Notes under the pieces: model-generated
Told to the model about the DNA's origin: nothing
Databases searched by the model: none
The model's input: only the letters and a program-made list of their open reading frames with translations
From: Ottowia beijingensis
GTDB taxonomy: Bacteria; Pseudomonadota; Gammaproteobacteria; Burkholderiales; Burkholderiaceae_C
Reading direction: 5' to 3'
Assembly: GCF_013423955.1 (NCBI RefSeq)
Contig: NZ_JACCKX010000001.1
Span: forward strand, 3,844,001 to 3,908,000
DNA: 64,000 nt
Part shown: positions 52,215-62,292 of the stretch, piece after piece
How positions within the stretch are numbered: position 1 is the first letter of the stretch
Layout: every line of letters starts with the position of its first letter
Made by a program: the position numbers and the translations under genes

Positions 52215-52987
52215 TCAGTGTCCGGTGAACAGAGGCTTGCGCTTGCCCAGGAAGGCAGTGACTCCTTCGACGGCATCACCGGTCTGGGTCGCCGCCGAGA
52301 AACACTCCGCCTCCTGCTGCAGCCCGTCCTCCATGCGCATGGACTGCGAATGCCGGATCGCCTCGAGCGCATGGCCCAGGGACGCCGGAAACGGCTCGCC
52401 GAGGCTCTTCAGATAGGCGACTCCCGCATCGATCGGATCCTCGACCTCGACGATGCGATGGATCAGGCCGATGCGCTCTGCTTCCTGGGCATCGATCGCA
52501 CGGCCGCTGGCAATCAACTCCACAGCTCGCCCAACGCCCACCAGGCGCGGCAGCCGCTGCGTTCCCCGTAGCCGGGAATCAGGCCCAGCTTGATCTCGGG
52601 GAGGCCGAGCCGCGACGTGGGCGTCGCGATCCGAAAGGTGCACGCCATCGCCAGCTCGAGCCCGCCCCCGAACGCCACGCCAGTGATGACTGCGACGGAA
52701 GGAATGCGCAGGCTGTCCAGCTTGGCGAACGCCAACTGACCACGCCGTGCGGTTTCGCGCTGCTCGCCGGCATTCTTGCCCTGCAGTTCGCTCACATCGG
52801 CGCCCGCGCAGAAGGACTTGCCGCCGCCTGCACCAACGATGAGCAGTGCCCGGGCGTCCGATACCGCGACCTCGTCAAGACGGTTGGAGATCTCTCCGAC
52901 CATCTCGGCGTTCAGCGCATTCAAGGCCTTCGGGCGGTTCAGCGTCAGGATCGCGACACCATCACGGTAGGTCAGCTCCGCGCTCAT
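52215..52987 (-). CDS. Enoyl-CoA hydratase (one frame break), BadK-like role possible
   Basis: About 257 residues. [57 protein letters not shown] and [20 protein letters not shown] (after correcting the C run 52564-52567). Both catalytic glutamates (GLELA and LPEIKLG) are present, so true hydratase activity is expected. The start ATG (52987) overlaps the badI stop as ATGA. Next to badI and badH, it is the best candidate for hydration of cyclohex-1-ene-1-carboxyl-CoA, the BadK step; inferred from context. Confidence 0.87.
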
Positions 52988-53784
52988 GCCTGGCTGCCTT
53001 CGTCGGATTGGGGACGGAAACGCGGCTTGCGCTTCTCCAGGAACGCCTTGACACCCTCGTGAGACTCTTCGGTACCGTAGTACAGCGCCAGCGCCTGCAT
53101 GCCCAGGCCGCCAATACCACGGATCGAATCCGAATCGGCGTTGAAGGAGCGCTTGGCGATGGCAATCGCTGTCGGGCTCTTTTCCATGATTTCCTGGCAC
53201 CAGCGATCGACTTCGGCATCCAGTTCCGCCATGGGAACGACAGCGTTGACTAGCCCCATGGCGAGCGCTTCCTGCGCCTTGTAGCGGCGGCACAGATACC
53301 AGATCTCACGGGCTTTCTTCTCGCCAACCACGCGGGCGAGATAGGCCGTGCCAAAGCCGGGATCCACCGAGCCGACCTTCGGGCCGACCTGGCCGAACTG
53401 AGCCGTGTCCGCAGCAATCGCGAGATCGCAGCAGGTCACCAGCACGTTGCCGCCACCGATGGCAAAGCCATTGACGCGGGCAATCACGGGCTTCGGCACC
53501 TCGCGGATCATTCCTTGCAGTTCCTCGACCGGCAGACCGATCAGGCCCCGGCCGTCGTAGCCACCATCATGGGCCGACTGGTCGCCCCCTGTGCAGAACG
53601 CCTTCTCGCCCACGCCGGTGAGCACGATGACGCCAATGCTCTTGTCCCAGCCGGCACGGTGCAGCGCGTCGATCAGTTCGTCGCAGGTCTTGCCGCGAAA
53701 TGCGTTGTACTTTTCGGGACGGTTGATGGAGATGCGGGCAACGCCGCCCTTCACTTCGTAGAGGATGTCCGTGTAGTTGCTCAT
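52984..53784 (-). CDS. badI: 2-ketocyclohexanecarboxyl-CoA hydrolase
   Basis: 266 residues, intact. Member of the crotonase superfamily that opens the alicyclic ring of 2-ketocyclohexanecarboxyl-CoA to pimelyl-CoA. It matches Rhodopseudomonas BadI and MenB-like enzymes closely in [82 protein letters not shown], and [17 protein letters not shown]. The CTGGDQ and GSVDPG motifs separate it from ordinary enoyl-CoA hydratases. Adjacent to badH. Confidence 0.92.
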   Translation of the reverse strand: MSNYTDILYEVKGGVARISINRPEKYNAFRGKTCDELIDALHRAGWDKSIGVIVLTGVGEKAFCTGGDQSAHDGGYDGRGLIGLPVEELQGMIREVPKPVIARVNGFAIGGGNVLVTCCDLAIAADTAQFGQVGPKVGSVDPGFGTAYLARVVGEKKAREIWYLCRRYKAQEALAMGLVNAVVPMAELDAEVDRWCQEIMEKSPTAIAIAKRSFNADSDSIRGIGGLGMQALALYYGTEESHEGVKAFLEKRKPRFRPQSDEGSQA

Positions 53785-53802
53785 GGTCGTCTCCTGGTGG
53801 GG

Positions 53803-54570
53803 TTAGCCGTGCATGGTCAGGCCGCCGGACACCGAGATGACCTGGCCGGTGATGAAGTTGGCGTCGTCGCTGGAGAGGAACGCCACGGCGCCGGGAATGT
53901 CCTCGGGCTGGCCAAGGCGCTTCAGGGGAATGGCCCGCTTGAGACCGTCGTAGATCTTCTGGCCGAACTCGCCGCCGCCCGTGAAGGACTGCAGCAGCGC
54001 GGTATCGGTGGGCCCCGGGCACACCACGTTGACGCGCACATTGCTGCGTGCCGTCTCACGGGCCAGCGTCTTGCTGAAGGCGATGATGCCGCCCTTGCAT
54101 GCGGAGTAGACGGATTCGCCGGACGAACCGACGCGCCCCGCATCGGAGGCGATGTTGACGATCTTGCCGCCGCCGGCCGCCACCATGAAAGGCACCACGG
54201 CATGCTGCAGGCTCAGGGGGCCCTTGAGGTTGATCGCGATCAGTTTGTCCCACAGATCGGGCGTGGTCTCGACAAACTGCTTGGCCACGTCCCAGCCGGC
54301 GTTGTTGACGAGGATGTCGATCTGCTTGAGATCGGCGTGGATCTTCTGCACAGCCTTGGCAACCGCGTCGTGATCCGTGATATCCAGCTGAGCCGTGGTC
54401 AGCTGACCCGCGTACTGTTGGAACTGGCCCTTGATTTCATCGAGGCCAGCCTGGTTCAGATCCAGTGCGGCGACGCGCGCACCCTCCTCCAGGAAACGCT
54501 GCACCAGGCTGCGCCCGATGCCGCCGGCTGCGCCAGTGATGATGGCCACTTTGTCTTTGAGTCCACGCAT
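53803..54570 (-). CDS. badH: 2-hydroxycyclohexanecarboxyl-CoA dehydrogenase
   Basis: 255-residue SDR, intact. NAD-binding TGAAGGIGRSLVQRFLEEGA, NNAGWDVAKQFVETTPDLWD, active-site SDAGRVGSSGESVYSACKGG (S, Y-x3-K), VNVVCPGPTDTALLQSFTGG, and FITGQVISVSGGLTMHG at the C-terminus. NNAGWD and VCPGPTDTALL match BadH of the cyclohexanecarboxylate pathway well. Oxidises the 2-hydroxy to the 2-keto acyl-CoA, the substrate of BadI encoded 18 bp downstream. Confidence 0.9.
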   Translation of the reverse strand: MRGLKDKVAIITGAAGGIGRSLVQRFLEEGARVAALDLNQAGLDEIKGQFQQYAGQLTTAQLDITDHDAVAKAVQKIHADLKQIDILVNNAGWDVAKQFVETTPDLWDKLIAINLKGPLSLQHAVVPFMVAAGGGKIVNIASDAGRVGSSGESVYSACKGGIIAFSKTLARETARSNVRVNVVCPGPTDTALLQSFTGGGEFGQKIYDGLKRAIPLKRLGQPEDIPGAVAFLSSDDANFITGQVISVSGGLTMHG

Positions 54571-54598
54571 GGGAATGCTCTCCTGTAAATAAATTGAG

Positions 54599-56247
54599 TC
54601 AGTGATTGCGGTTGGCGATGACCTGAGCGACGTGGTCGCGCAGCTTGAATTTCTGCAGCTTGCCGGTGGCAGTGCGCACGATGGGCTCGAAGAGCACGTG
54701 CTTCGGCGTCTTGAAACCCGGTAGCCTGGCGCGGCAGAACTGGATGACCTCTTCCTGCGTCAAGGTGCCGACGTGCTGCGGATGCAGCTCCAGCACTGCA
54801 CAGGGGACCTCACCCCATTTCTCGTCCGGCACGGCGACCACCGCGGCCTGGAACACCGCCGGGTGCGTGAACAGGACCTCCTCGACCTCGATGGAAGAGA
54901 CGTTCTCGCCGCCGGAAATGATGATGTCCTTGGAGCGGTCCTTGATCTCGATGTAGCCGTCCTCATACACCACGGCCAGATCGCCACTGTGCATCCAGCC
55001 ACCCTCGAAGGCCTCTCGCGTAGCCTCGGGGTTCTTGAGGTAGCCCTTCATGCCCAGATTCCCTCGGAAAAGCACCTCGCCGATCGTCTTGCCGTCGCGG
55101 GACACGGGCTGCAGGGTATGGGGATTGGCCACCATCATGTCTCCCGCGACCGCCGTGCGAACGCCCTGACGGCCCATGTGGCGCAGACGCTCTTCAGCCG
55201 GCATGGCGGCCCACGAATCCTGAGGCACGCAGGTGGTGTTGACACCGTGCTGCTCAGTCATGCCATACACGTGCAGCACCTCGAAGCCCAGGGCCTCGGT
55301 TTGAGCGATCACCGACACTGGCGGCGAGGCTCCGGCGCAGGCGACCCAGATGGGGAGCTTGGCTTGCTCCAGTTCTGCGGCTTGCCTGCGATCAGCGAAC
55401 TGAGCACCGCCGGGGCGCCGCAGAAATGCGTCACGCTATGCTGGCCGATGGCGTCGTAGATGTCCTCCGCGACCACCTTGCGCAGGCACACACTCGTCCC
55501 GGCCACGGCGGCCAGGGCCCACGCATAGCACCAGCCGTTGCAATGGAACAGCGGCAAGGTCCACAGGTAGACCGGGACTCCTACGTTCAACCGCGCATAG
55601 AGGGAGGTGCCGAGCGCATTGAGATAGGCCGCACGGTGGTGGTAGACCACGCCCTTGGGGTTGCCCGTGGTTCCCGAGGTGTAGTTCAACGCGATGGCGT
55701 CCCACTCGTCCTCGGGGTAGCGCAGCTGCGCATCAGCAGGCGCATCGGCCAGGAAACGCTCGTAGTCGATCACACCCACCGGGTCGGCGTCTGGGACGTC
55801 GCTTGCACGGATGTCCACCACATCCATTTGCAAGCCGGAGAGCTTCACCGCCGCACGCGCCACCTCGGCAAATTGCTGGTCCACCATCAGCAACCGGGTC
55901 TCGGAATGCTGCAGGATGAAGGCGATCGCCGCCGCGTCCAGGCGGATGTTGATGGAGTTGACGACAGCGCCCGCCATGGGCACCCCAAACTGCGCCTCCA
56001 GCATCTCGGGGATATTGGCCGCGAGGATGGCGACCGTATCTCCACGCTGGATGCCCGCGCCGATCAACGCGCGTGCCAGGCTGCGGCAACGCTGGGCGTA
56101 GGCGGCCCATGTATAGCGCCGCTCGCCATGAATGACAGCGATGCGGTCTGGATGGATGTCCGCCGCTCGGTCGAGCAACGCCAGCGGGGTCAGTGGCTGG
56201 TAGTTGGCCGGGTTCTTGTCAAGACCTTGTTTGAATTTGTTCGTCAT
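54599..56247 (-). CDS. Acyl-CoA synthetase (AMP-forming) (one frame break)
   Basis: About 549 residues. Start MTNKFKQGLDKNPANYQPLT at 56247. AMP-binding signature NYTSGTTGNPKGVVYHHRAA, HVYGMTEQHGVNTTCVP, MHSGDLAVVYEDGYIEIKDR, IISGGENVSSIEVEEVLFTH and C-terminal Lys in RTATGKLQKFKLRDH. The frame breaks at about 55370-55378. Sequence style is of the AlkK/plant AAE group rather than BadA. In this cluster it most likely forms the CoA thioester of the imported acid (cyclohexanecarboxylate or similar); the substrate is inferred. Confidence 0.88.
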
Positions 56248-56275
56248 GCTTGTCTCTGAGTTAGGGCTGTCAAAG

Positions 56276-58303
56276 TCAGAACGAAACGGCCAGACGCGTT
56301 GCCTGGTCGATGGCGCGCAATGCGTCCAATTCGGCAGCAACATCGGCTCCGCCGATCACGTAGGGCTTGACGCCTCGCTCGGCCAAACCATCAAACAGCG
56401 TCCGGTTCGAGAGCTGTCCCGCGCAGAGGATGACAGTGTCCGCGTCCAATACGCGAGCCTCGCCATTCACGCTGTAGTGCAGGCCCTGGTCGTCAACGGC
56501 CTGGTAACTTGCTCCGGCCGTCATCGCCACGCCTGCCTTGCGCAGCTTGGCCTTGAGAATCCACCCGGTGGACTTGCCCAAGTTCTTGCCCAGTGACTCG
56601 GGCTTGCGTTGGAACATGTGGATGACGCGCTCGGTGCCGTGCTGCGCAGGCGCCTTGAGCCCGCCCGCGCTGCGAATGGCCGTATCCACACCCCAGGCAT
56701 CCATGAATACCTTTGGCTTGAGCGACTCCTCGGCACTGCCGACCAGGTACTCGGCCACGTCGAAGCCGATTCCGCCCGCGCCGATGATAGCGACCTTGTT
56801 GCCCACCGGCACGCCGTTGGCCAGCACATCCAGGTAGCTGACCACCTTCGGGTGATCAAGGCCTTTGATCTCGGGCTCGCGCGGGATCACGCCCGTCGCA
56901 ATCACCACCTCGTCGAACTCACCCGAACGCACACGCGCGGCGAGATCCTCCGCATCGGCTCGGGTTTTCAGATGCACCGCGACCTTCAGGCGCTCCAGCG
57001 AGACCCGGAAGTAGCGCAGCATTTCGTTGAACTCGTTCTTGCCCGGCACTTTGCGAGCCATATTCAGTTGGCCACCGAGCTGATCGCCTGCCTCGAACAA
57101 GGTGACCCGATGACCACGCTGCGCGGCATTGATCGCAAAGGCCATGCCGGCAGGCCCGCCACCGACAACGGCGAAATGCTTGGGCGCGGTGGTCTTGCTA
57201 TCGTCGAACTCGATCTCGCGCCCTGCCCTCGGGTTCACCAGGCAAGTCGCCACGCGGTCGGTAAAAATGCGGTCAAGGCAGGCTTGGTTGCAGGCGATGC
57301 AGGTATTGATCTCGTCGGCGCGGTTCTCGCGCGTCTTGCGGGCGAACTCGGGATCGGCGAGCAGCGGACGGGCCATCGAAACCAGATCGGCAGCGCCGGA
57401 AGCGATGATCTCTTCAGCCACATCAGGAGCATTGATGCGGTTGGACGCCATCACCGGAATGCCGACCGCACGCTTCACGTTGCGGATCGCGTCGATCCAT
57501 GCCGCACGCGGGACCGGCGCTGCCATGGTCGGCACGGACGATTCGTGCCAGCCGATGCCGGTGTTGATCATGTCGGCACCCGCCGCTTCGACCCGGCGGG
57601 CGAGTTCGGCCACTTCTTCGCCGGTCATACCCCCGTCCATCAGGTCGATGGACGAGATGCGGTAGATGACCATGAATTCGGGCGAGACCCGCGCCCGCAC
57701 GGCCTTCACGATTTCAAGGGGAAGCGGATCCGGCGATCAAAGTCGCCGCCGAACTCGTCGTCGCGCTGATTGGTCAATGCTGCGGTGAACTCGTTGATCA
57801 GGTAGCCCTCGGAGCCCATGATTTCGACACCCACGTAGCCAGCCTGCTCTGCCAGTGCCGATGTGTTCGCAAAGCTCTCGACCGTTGCCCAGACCTCTTC
57901 GGTCGTCAGCGCACGTGGAGGAAAGACGTTGATCCGCGCCTTGCCGGCCGACGGCGCCACACAGGTGGACACCTTGGCATAACGGCCTGCGTGAAGAATC
58001 TGCAGGACGATGCGTCCACCGGCCTCATTCACCGCCGAGGTGATCGCGCGATGCTCGCCCAAATCCCCGGGCTTTTGCAGCACCAGACCACCTTCATCCA
58101 TCACCCCTTCGGGCACGGGGAGTAGCCGCCGGTAAGGATGAGGCCGATCTCACCTGCGGCACGGGCCGCGTAGAAGGCCGCCAGTCTTTCATGGGGACGA
58201 TCCATTGTTTCCAGGCGCGTATGCATTGCGCCCATCACCATGCGGTTCGGCAGATCTACCCCAGCGACGCGCAGGGGCTCAGGAGGTGTGGATAGGTTGA
58301 CAT
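56276..58303 (-). CDS. FadH-like 2,4-dienoyl-CoA reductase / OYE-family flavoenzyme (frame breaks)
   Basis: About 675 residues. An N-terminal FMN TIM barrel (MSTYPHLLSP, PNRMVMGAMHTRLETM, GYVGVEIMGSEGYLINEF), a [4Fe-4S] cluster (CIACNQACLDRIF then CLVNP) and FAD/NADPH domains (FAVVGGGPAGMAFAINAAQR, VAIIGAGGIGFDVAEYLVGS). Strong resemblance to E. coli FadH along the whole length. Breaks at G/C runs 58274-58277, 58117-58120 and 57718-57721. It would reduce conjugated dienoyl-CoAs, here perhaps cyclohexadiene-carboxyl-CoA intermediates. It is the first gene of the minus-strand unit, with regulatory cassette 1 upstream. Confidence 0.87.
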
Positions 58304-58349
58304 GTTTGTCTCTCGTGCTGGGTTTGGGGTGAGTGCAATGATCCTCGCC

Positions 58350-58409
58350 CCATCAATTTACGTCAAGATCATGACGTATTTTATTTGAGAAATACAGGGT
58401 TAACACCTA
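58350..58409. promoter_or_regulatory. Regulatory cassette 1: MarR-type operator plus second motif
   Basis: Operator TACGTCAAGATCATGACGTA at 58359-58378 (9 of 10 positions palindromic), flanked by CCATCAATT on the left, then a 17-bp spacer and AGGGTTAACACCTA at 58396-58409. The same layout recurs at 60112-60171. It lies 47 bp upstream of the FadH-like start. The remaining part of 58304-58618 holds no gene. Confidence 0.7.
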
Positions 58410-58618
58410 CTTCATATAACATCTCAATCCAAATAACCATCAACATCACTACACAAATGAAAGCGATCGGCGCTACGACGATGACAGCTCCTACAGGCGT
58501 GCGGGGATGCCGAACCAGGTGTGGAACTCGCATTCGACGCGCGGCGCCCCTCCCCCGGCAAGGCGAGGTTGGGCTAGCAGCACCTGGCCAGGCCGCGAGG
58601 CCCCCACATCCATGCCAC

Positions 58619-59968
58619 TCACGTGGCAGTACTCGTCTTGAGGGTCTTGAGGGTCAGTTCCGAAGCCGATCGGCCATGGTTGATGCACGCAAGCGCAATC
58701 GCTCCCACAACGCCTGCGGCACCGATGACCAGGAAGTTCTGCTCAAGAGGAAGTTGCAGGGACACGATCAACCCGATCAGCAAAGGCGCAGCGATCGCCC
58801 CCATGCGCCCGATGCCCGACGCCATGCCGATGCCGGTGGACCGAATGTCTGACGGGTAGTACTGGCCGCTGTAGGCGTAGACCACAATTTGCGCCCCCGT
58901 CGAGCAAGCCCCAACCGCTGCGATGATGAAATAGAGCACCTCCGTCGAGGTTTTCAGCGTCATCATGTACAGGAAGACGCCGCCCAACGCGTACATGCAG
59001 ACCACGACCCATTTGATGTGGAACCGGTCCGCAAGCCACCCGCCGCCGATCGATCCGATCACCGCACCCACATTGAGTGCGATGACAAAACTCAATGCGG
59101 AGCCAAGGCTGTAGCCCGACATGGCCATCAGCTTCGTCAGCCAGGTGCTGAGCGCGTAGATCATGAACAAGCCAGTGAAGAAAGCCACCCAGAACATCAC
59201 CGTGCTCAGTCCGCGCCCATCTTGGAACAGTTGCGCTACGGTGGCACCGGCCCCAGCATTGGTGGCCCGAGGCGGATGGAAGGTGTCGTTGGCGCCGATC
59301 TTCAACCCCGGATCGATGGATTGGGCGATCTGACGCAGTTGCGCACTGTCTCGCCGGGATACCAGGAACGACAGCGATTCAGGCATCGACTTCAGGATGA
59401 AGGGGATCAGCAGCACCGGGACACCGGCGGCAAAGAACACGATCTGCCAGCCAAACTGCGCAATGAACTGCTTTCCCAGCACGGCAGCCAGAATGCCGCC
59501 GATGGCGTAGCCGGAAAACATCACGGTCGTCAGGAAACTCCGGATCCGCTTGGGCGCGTACTCGGTCATCTGAGCTGTGATGTTCGGCATCACGCCGCCA
59601 ATGCCCAGCCCCGCGATGAAGCGCGCGATGCTGAAGGTGACAGGATCTTTGGTCAGCCCCGCTGCCGCGGTGAATACGCTGAAGAGAAACACACAAAGAG
59701 AGATCGTCCAACGGCGGCCGATCTTGTCCGACAGCGCGCCCAGAAAGATAGCGCCGAACATCATCCCGAACAGAGCCGAGCTGGCCATGAAGCCAGCGGT
59801 CGCGGCTTCCACGCCCATCTCCTTCATGATGGCCGGAAGCGCCGCTCCAGCGACCGCCAAATCATAGCCATCAATGATGATGACCACGAAGCACCAGGCC
59901 AGCACCTTGGCATGGAAACGATTGAACTTGGCCTCATCGGCAAGTTCGTGCACGTTGATCTCTCGCAT
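58619..59968 (-). CDS. AAHS-type aromatic/alicyclic acid:H+ symporter (MFS)
   Basis: 449 residues, intact, 12 helices. Start MREINVHELADEAKFNRFHA (59968). DGYDLAVAGAALPAIMKEMG is the AAHS signature in helix 1; GALSDKIGRRWTISLCVFLF carries the loop 2-3 MFS motif; GLGIGGVMPNITAQMTEYAP and RIRSFLTTVMFSGYAIGGIL are typical of PcaK/BenK-like carriers. It would import the organic acid that the CoA ligase activates. Regulatory cassette 2 lies 144 bp upstream. Confidence 0.9.
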   Translation of the reverse strand: MREINVHELADEAKFNRFHAKVLAWCFVVIIIDGYDLAVAGAALPAIMKEMGVEAATAGFMASSALFGMMFGAIFLGALSDKIGRRWTISLCVFLFSVFTAAAGLTKDPVTFSIARFIAGLGIGGVMPNITAQMTEYAPKRIRSFLTTVMFSGYAIGGILAAVLGKQFIAQFGWQIVFFAAGVPVLLIPFILKSMPESLSFLVSRRDSAQLRQIAQSIDPGLKIGANDTFHPPRATNAGAGATVAQLFQDGRGLSTVMFWVAFFTGLFMIYALSTWLTKLMAMSGYSLGSALSFVIALNVGAVIGSIGGGWLADRFHIKWVVVCMYALGGVFLYMMTLKTSTEVLYFIIAAVGACSTGAQIVVYAYSGQYYPSDIRSTGIGMASGIGRMGAIAAPLLIGLIVSLQLPLEQNFLVIGAAGVVGAIALACINHGRSASELTLKTLKTSTAT

Positions 59969-60111
59969 GGGTCTTGTCTCCTTGTTTCGGTAGGGATACA
60001 TCGGAACCACGACCAAGACGTGCTACATCGGCGCGCTCATGCGAAGCACAAGCGACCAGAACAGACCTGCGCGCAGCCCATCGCTCTAGCGACGGCGCGA
60101 TCTTTGCAGAG

Positions 60112-60171
60112 CCAGCAATTTATATCAAGTTATTGATACATAATTTCTCTAAAGACTAGGGTTTACACCTA
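60112..60171. promoter_or_regulatory. Regulatory cassette 2: MarR-type operator plus second motif
   Basis: CCAGCAATT, operator TATATCAAGTTATTGATACA (60121-60140), a 17-bp spacer, then AGGGTTTACACCTA (60158-60171). Motif order and spacing are identical to cassette 1. It lies in the 344-bp divergent region between the AAHS transporter (minus) and the quinone-reductase-like gene (plus, 60313) and may serve both. No gene is seen in 59969-60312. Confidence 0.7.
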
Positions 60172-60312
60172 TATTTATACGGAAAATCAAACCGATCTAT
60201 GCAAATATGATTACATAATTCCAAGAATCGACGCATCAGAATCATCAGCAGAATTGGGCAACTTGAGTCCGTAGTTTTGACACGTCCCCATCACCCCTCC
60301 CCTCCGAGCAGC

Positions 60313-61305
60313 ATGAAAGCCGTACTCATTCGTCAGTTCAGCGAGGACCCTCGCACACATCACGTCGAAGAAGTGGCCGAACCGGTTGTCGGCTCCGATG
60401 ACATCCTGATCGCTGTCAAAGCAGCGTCTCTCAACTTTCCCGATCTCCTGGTCATGAGCGGGAAGTACCAAATCCTTCCCGAGCGCCCGTTCACTCCTGG
60501 AAAGGACGCAGCTGGCATCGTGGAGGCCGTCGGCCCGAACGTCCGCACCTTCAAGCAAGGGGACCACGTTGTGGCCCAAGTGGAGAACGGCTGCTTCGCA
60601 AGTCGCCTGTCCGTTCCTCAGTCGAGCGCACAAAAGATACCAACAGAAATGCCCTTCGCTGATGCGGCCGCGATGGGCCTCGTGTACCAGACGGCGTACT
60701 TTGCGCTCACGGACCGCGGCAATTTCCGCAACGGAGAGACCGTGCTGATCAGTGGAGCTGCCGGGGGTGTAGGGCTTGCCGCCGTTCAGATCGCCAAGGC
60801 CCTAGGCGCGAAAGTCCTCGCGGGCGTGACCTCGGAAGCCCAGGCGAAAGCAGTGCATCAATCCGGAGCCGATGAGGTGATTGACCTCTCGGCCGCCAAC
60901 CTTCCCGAGTCCACTCGCGAGCAAGTGCATCGCGCTACGAATGGAAAAGGAGCCGACGTCTTCCTCGATCCCGTGGGCGGCGATGTGTTCGATGCGTGCA
61001 TTCGCTCGCTCGCGCGGCGCGGCCGGGCGGTGATCATCGGGTTCGCCGCTGGCAAGATTCCGGTGATCAAAGGCTCCTACCTGCTGCTCAAGAACATCTC
61101 TGTCTCCGGTATGCAGTGGACGGACTACCCGACCTACTCGCCCGAGCTCGTCGCAGAGGCTCAAGCAAAACTGAACGAACTCTACCTGCAGGGACTCTTG
61201 CGCCCACACATCACGCAAGTGTTCGCTCTTGAATCTTTCGCTGACGCAGCCGCCCGGCTGACATCAAGAGGGGTGATCGGGAAGCTTGTCCTAACCATCC
61301 ACTAG
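60313..61305 (+). CDS. MDR-family NADPH:quinone reductase-like / enoyl-CoA reductase
   Basis: 330 residues, intact; start MKAVLIRQFSEDPRTHHVEE at 60313. Zinc-independent medium-chain reductase: ASLNFPDLLVMSGKYQILPE, PGKDAAGIVEAVGPNV, cofactor loop GETVLISGAAGGVGLAAVQI, ALGAKVLAGVTSEAQAKA and DPVGGDVFDACIRSLARRGR. No zinc cysteines. Related proteins act as quinone reductases or acrylyl/crotonyl-CoA-type reductases; in this cluster reduction of an unsaturated acyl-CoA is plausible but not shown. Confidence 0.86.
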   Translation: MKAVLIRQFSEDPRTHHVEEVAEPVVGSDDILIAVKAASLNFPDLLVMSGKYQILPERPFTPGKDAAGIVEAVGPNVRTFKQGDHVVAQVENGCFASRLSVPQSSAQKIPTEMPFADAAAMGLVYQTAYFALTDRGNFRNGETVLISGAAGGVGLAAVQIAKALGAKVLAGVTSEAQAKAVHQSGADEVIDLSAANLPESTREQVHRATNGKGADVFLDPVGGDVFDACIRSLARRGRAVIIGFAAGKIPVIKGSYLLLKNISVSGMQWTDYPTYSPELVAEAQAKLNELYLQGLLRPHITQVFALESFADAAARLTSRGVIGKLVLTIH

Positions 61306-61335
61306 CACTGTTCACTACTCACTTCGGAGACTTGG

Positions 61336-61635
61336 ATGAAAGGCTACGTGCTGGCATTCATTGACGTGGAAGATCCGTCAAGCTATGCCCCCTATGCAGC
61401 AGGCGCACCTGCAACGATCGCAGCCCATGGCGGCAAGTACCTCATCCGCAACGGAGCCAAGGAACTGCGCGAAGGAGCGCTTCCAGCAGACCGCCTCGTC
61501 GTCCTGGAGTTCCCGTCCGTGGCCCAAGCCCGCGCCTGGTACGAATCACCCGAGTACCAGGCGCTGGTACCAATTCGCCAAGGAGCCTCGAAAGGATCTC
61601 TCATGATCGTGGAAGGATTTGGCGAAGTTTCGTGA
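61336..61635 (+). CDS. DUF1330 protein
   Basis: A 99-residue ferredoxin-like-fold protein of the DUF1330 family: KGYVLAFIDVEDPSSYAPYA, ATIAAHGGKYLIRNGAKELR, RLVVLEFPSVAQARAWYESP and YQALVPIRQGASKGSLMIVE. The family has no assigned function. It lies 30 bp downstream of the quinone-reductase-like gene, probably the same transcript. Confidence 0.85.
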   Translation: MKGYVLAFIDVEDPSSYAPYAAGAPATIAAHGGKYLIRNGAKELREGALPADRLVVLEFPSVAQARAWYESPEYQALVPIRQGASKGSLMIVEGFGEVS

Positions 61636-61795
61636 GGCGTGCAGACGGACACCCTTGCTCCCCGATCAAGCAAACGCTTGAACCACCGTTGCCGTTGCAT
61701 TGCCTCGGATCCACCTCCGGCGACGTGGCGCCCTAGCCATGACGCTCAACCAGAACGCCCTACAGCGGACGATAACTCACCTCGGAATCTCGGTT

Positions 61796-62292
61796 CTAGC
61801 CCTCATCTTCCTCAGGGATAGCATCCATTTCCAAGGCGACCTTCGACATCCCGTCATTGAGCTGGTTAATGTGGTGCAGCAGAGAGATCTTGTCGTCGAA
61901 GCGAAAGCTTGCCACCGCTTGACGATAGAACTCGTAGATTCTTGGCTGGATTCCGTCCCAGAACGCCCGACCCGGTGGCAGCATCACAACTTTCTTGGCG
62001 CGCCTATCAGCTGGATCCACGACGCGAGCCACGTGCCCTTCGCGCTCCAGGCGCTTGAGAACCCCATCGAGACTCTGGCGGCTCACGACCAGATAGTCCG
62101 CCAGGTCGGAAAACGACATTCCATCCTTCACCTGCTTACGCGACAAGGCTCCCAGCGTCGCCCACTGGACTGTGGTGATGCCAAGCTCCTTGACGGACTG
62201 GCGATCCAAGGTGTTGCCAGCTTGGAACAGGCGAAAAACAATCGGTTGTGAACGGCGGAAACCGATTGATCGTAGTTTTCGTTATCAGACAT
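61796..62292 (-). CDS. MarR-family regulator, BadR-like candidate (one frame break)
   Basis: About 165 residues: MSDNENYDQSVSAVHNRLFF, then after the A run 62234-62238 (one base short) RLFQAGNTLDRQSVKELGIT. The winged HTH is MSFSDLADYLVVSRQSLDGV and LKRLEREGHVARVVDPADRR, with the wing motif D-x-R-D/A-R. The C-terminal helix is long and acidic at the end. MarR proteins usually repress genes and release DNA on binding aromatic or CoA ligands; BadR of Rhodopseudomonas does this for cyclohexanecarboxylate genes. The palindromes at 58359, 60121 and 62881 are natural targets. Convergent with the DUF1330 gene. Confidence 0.84.
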
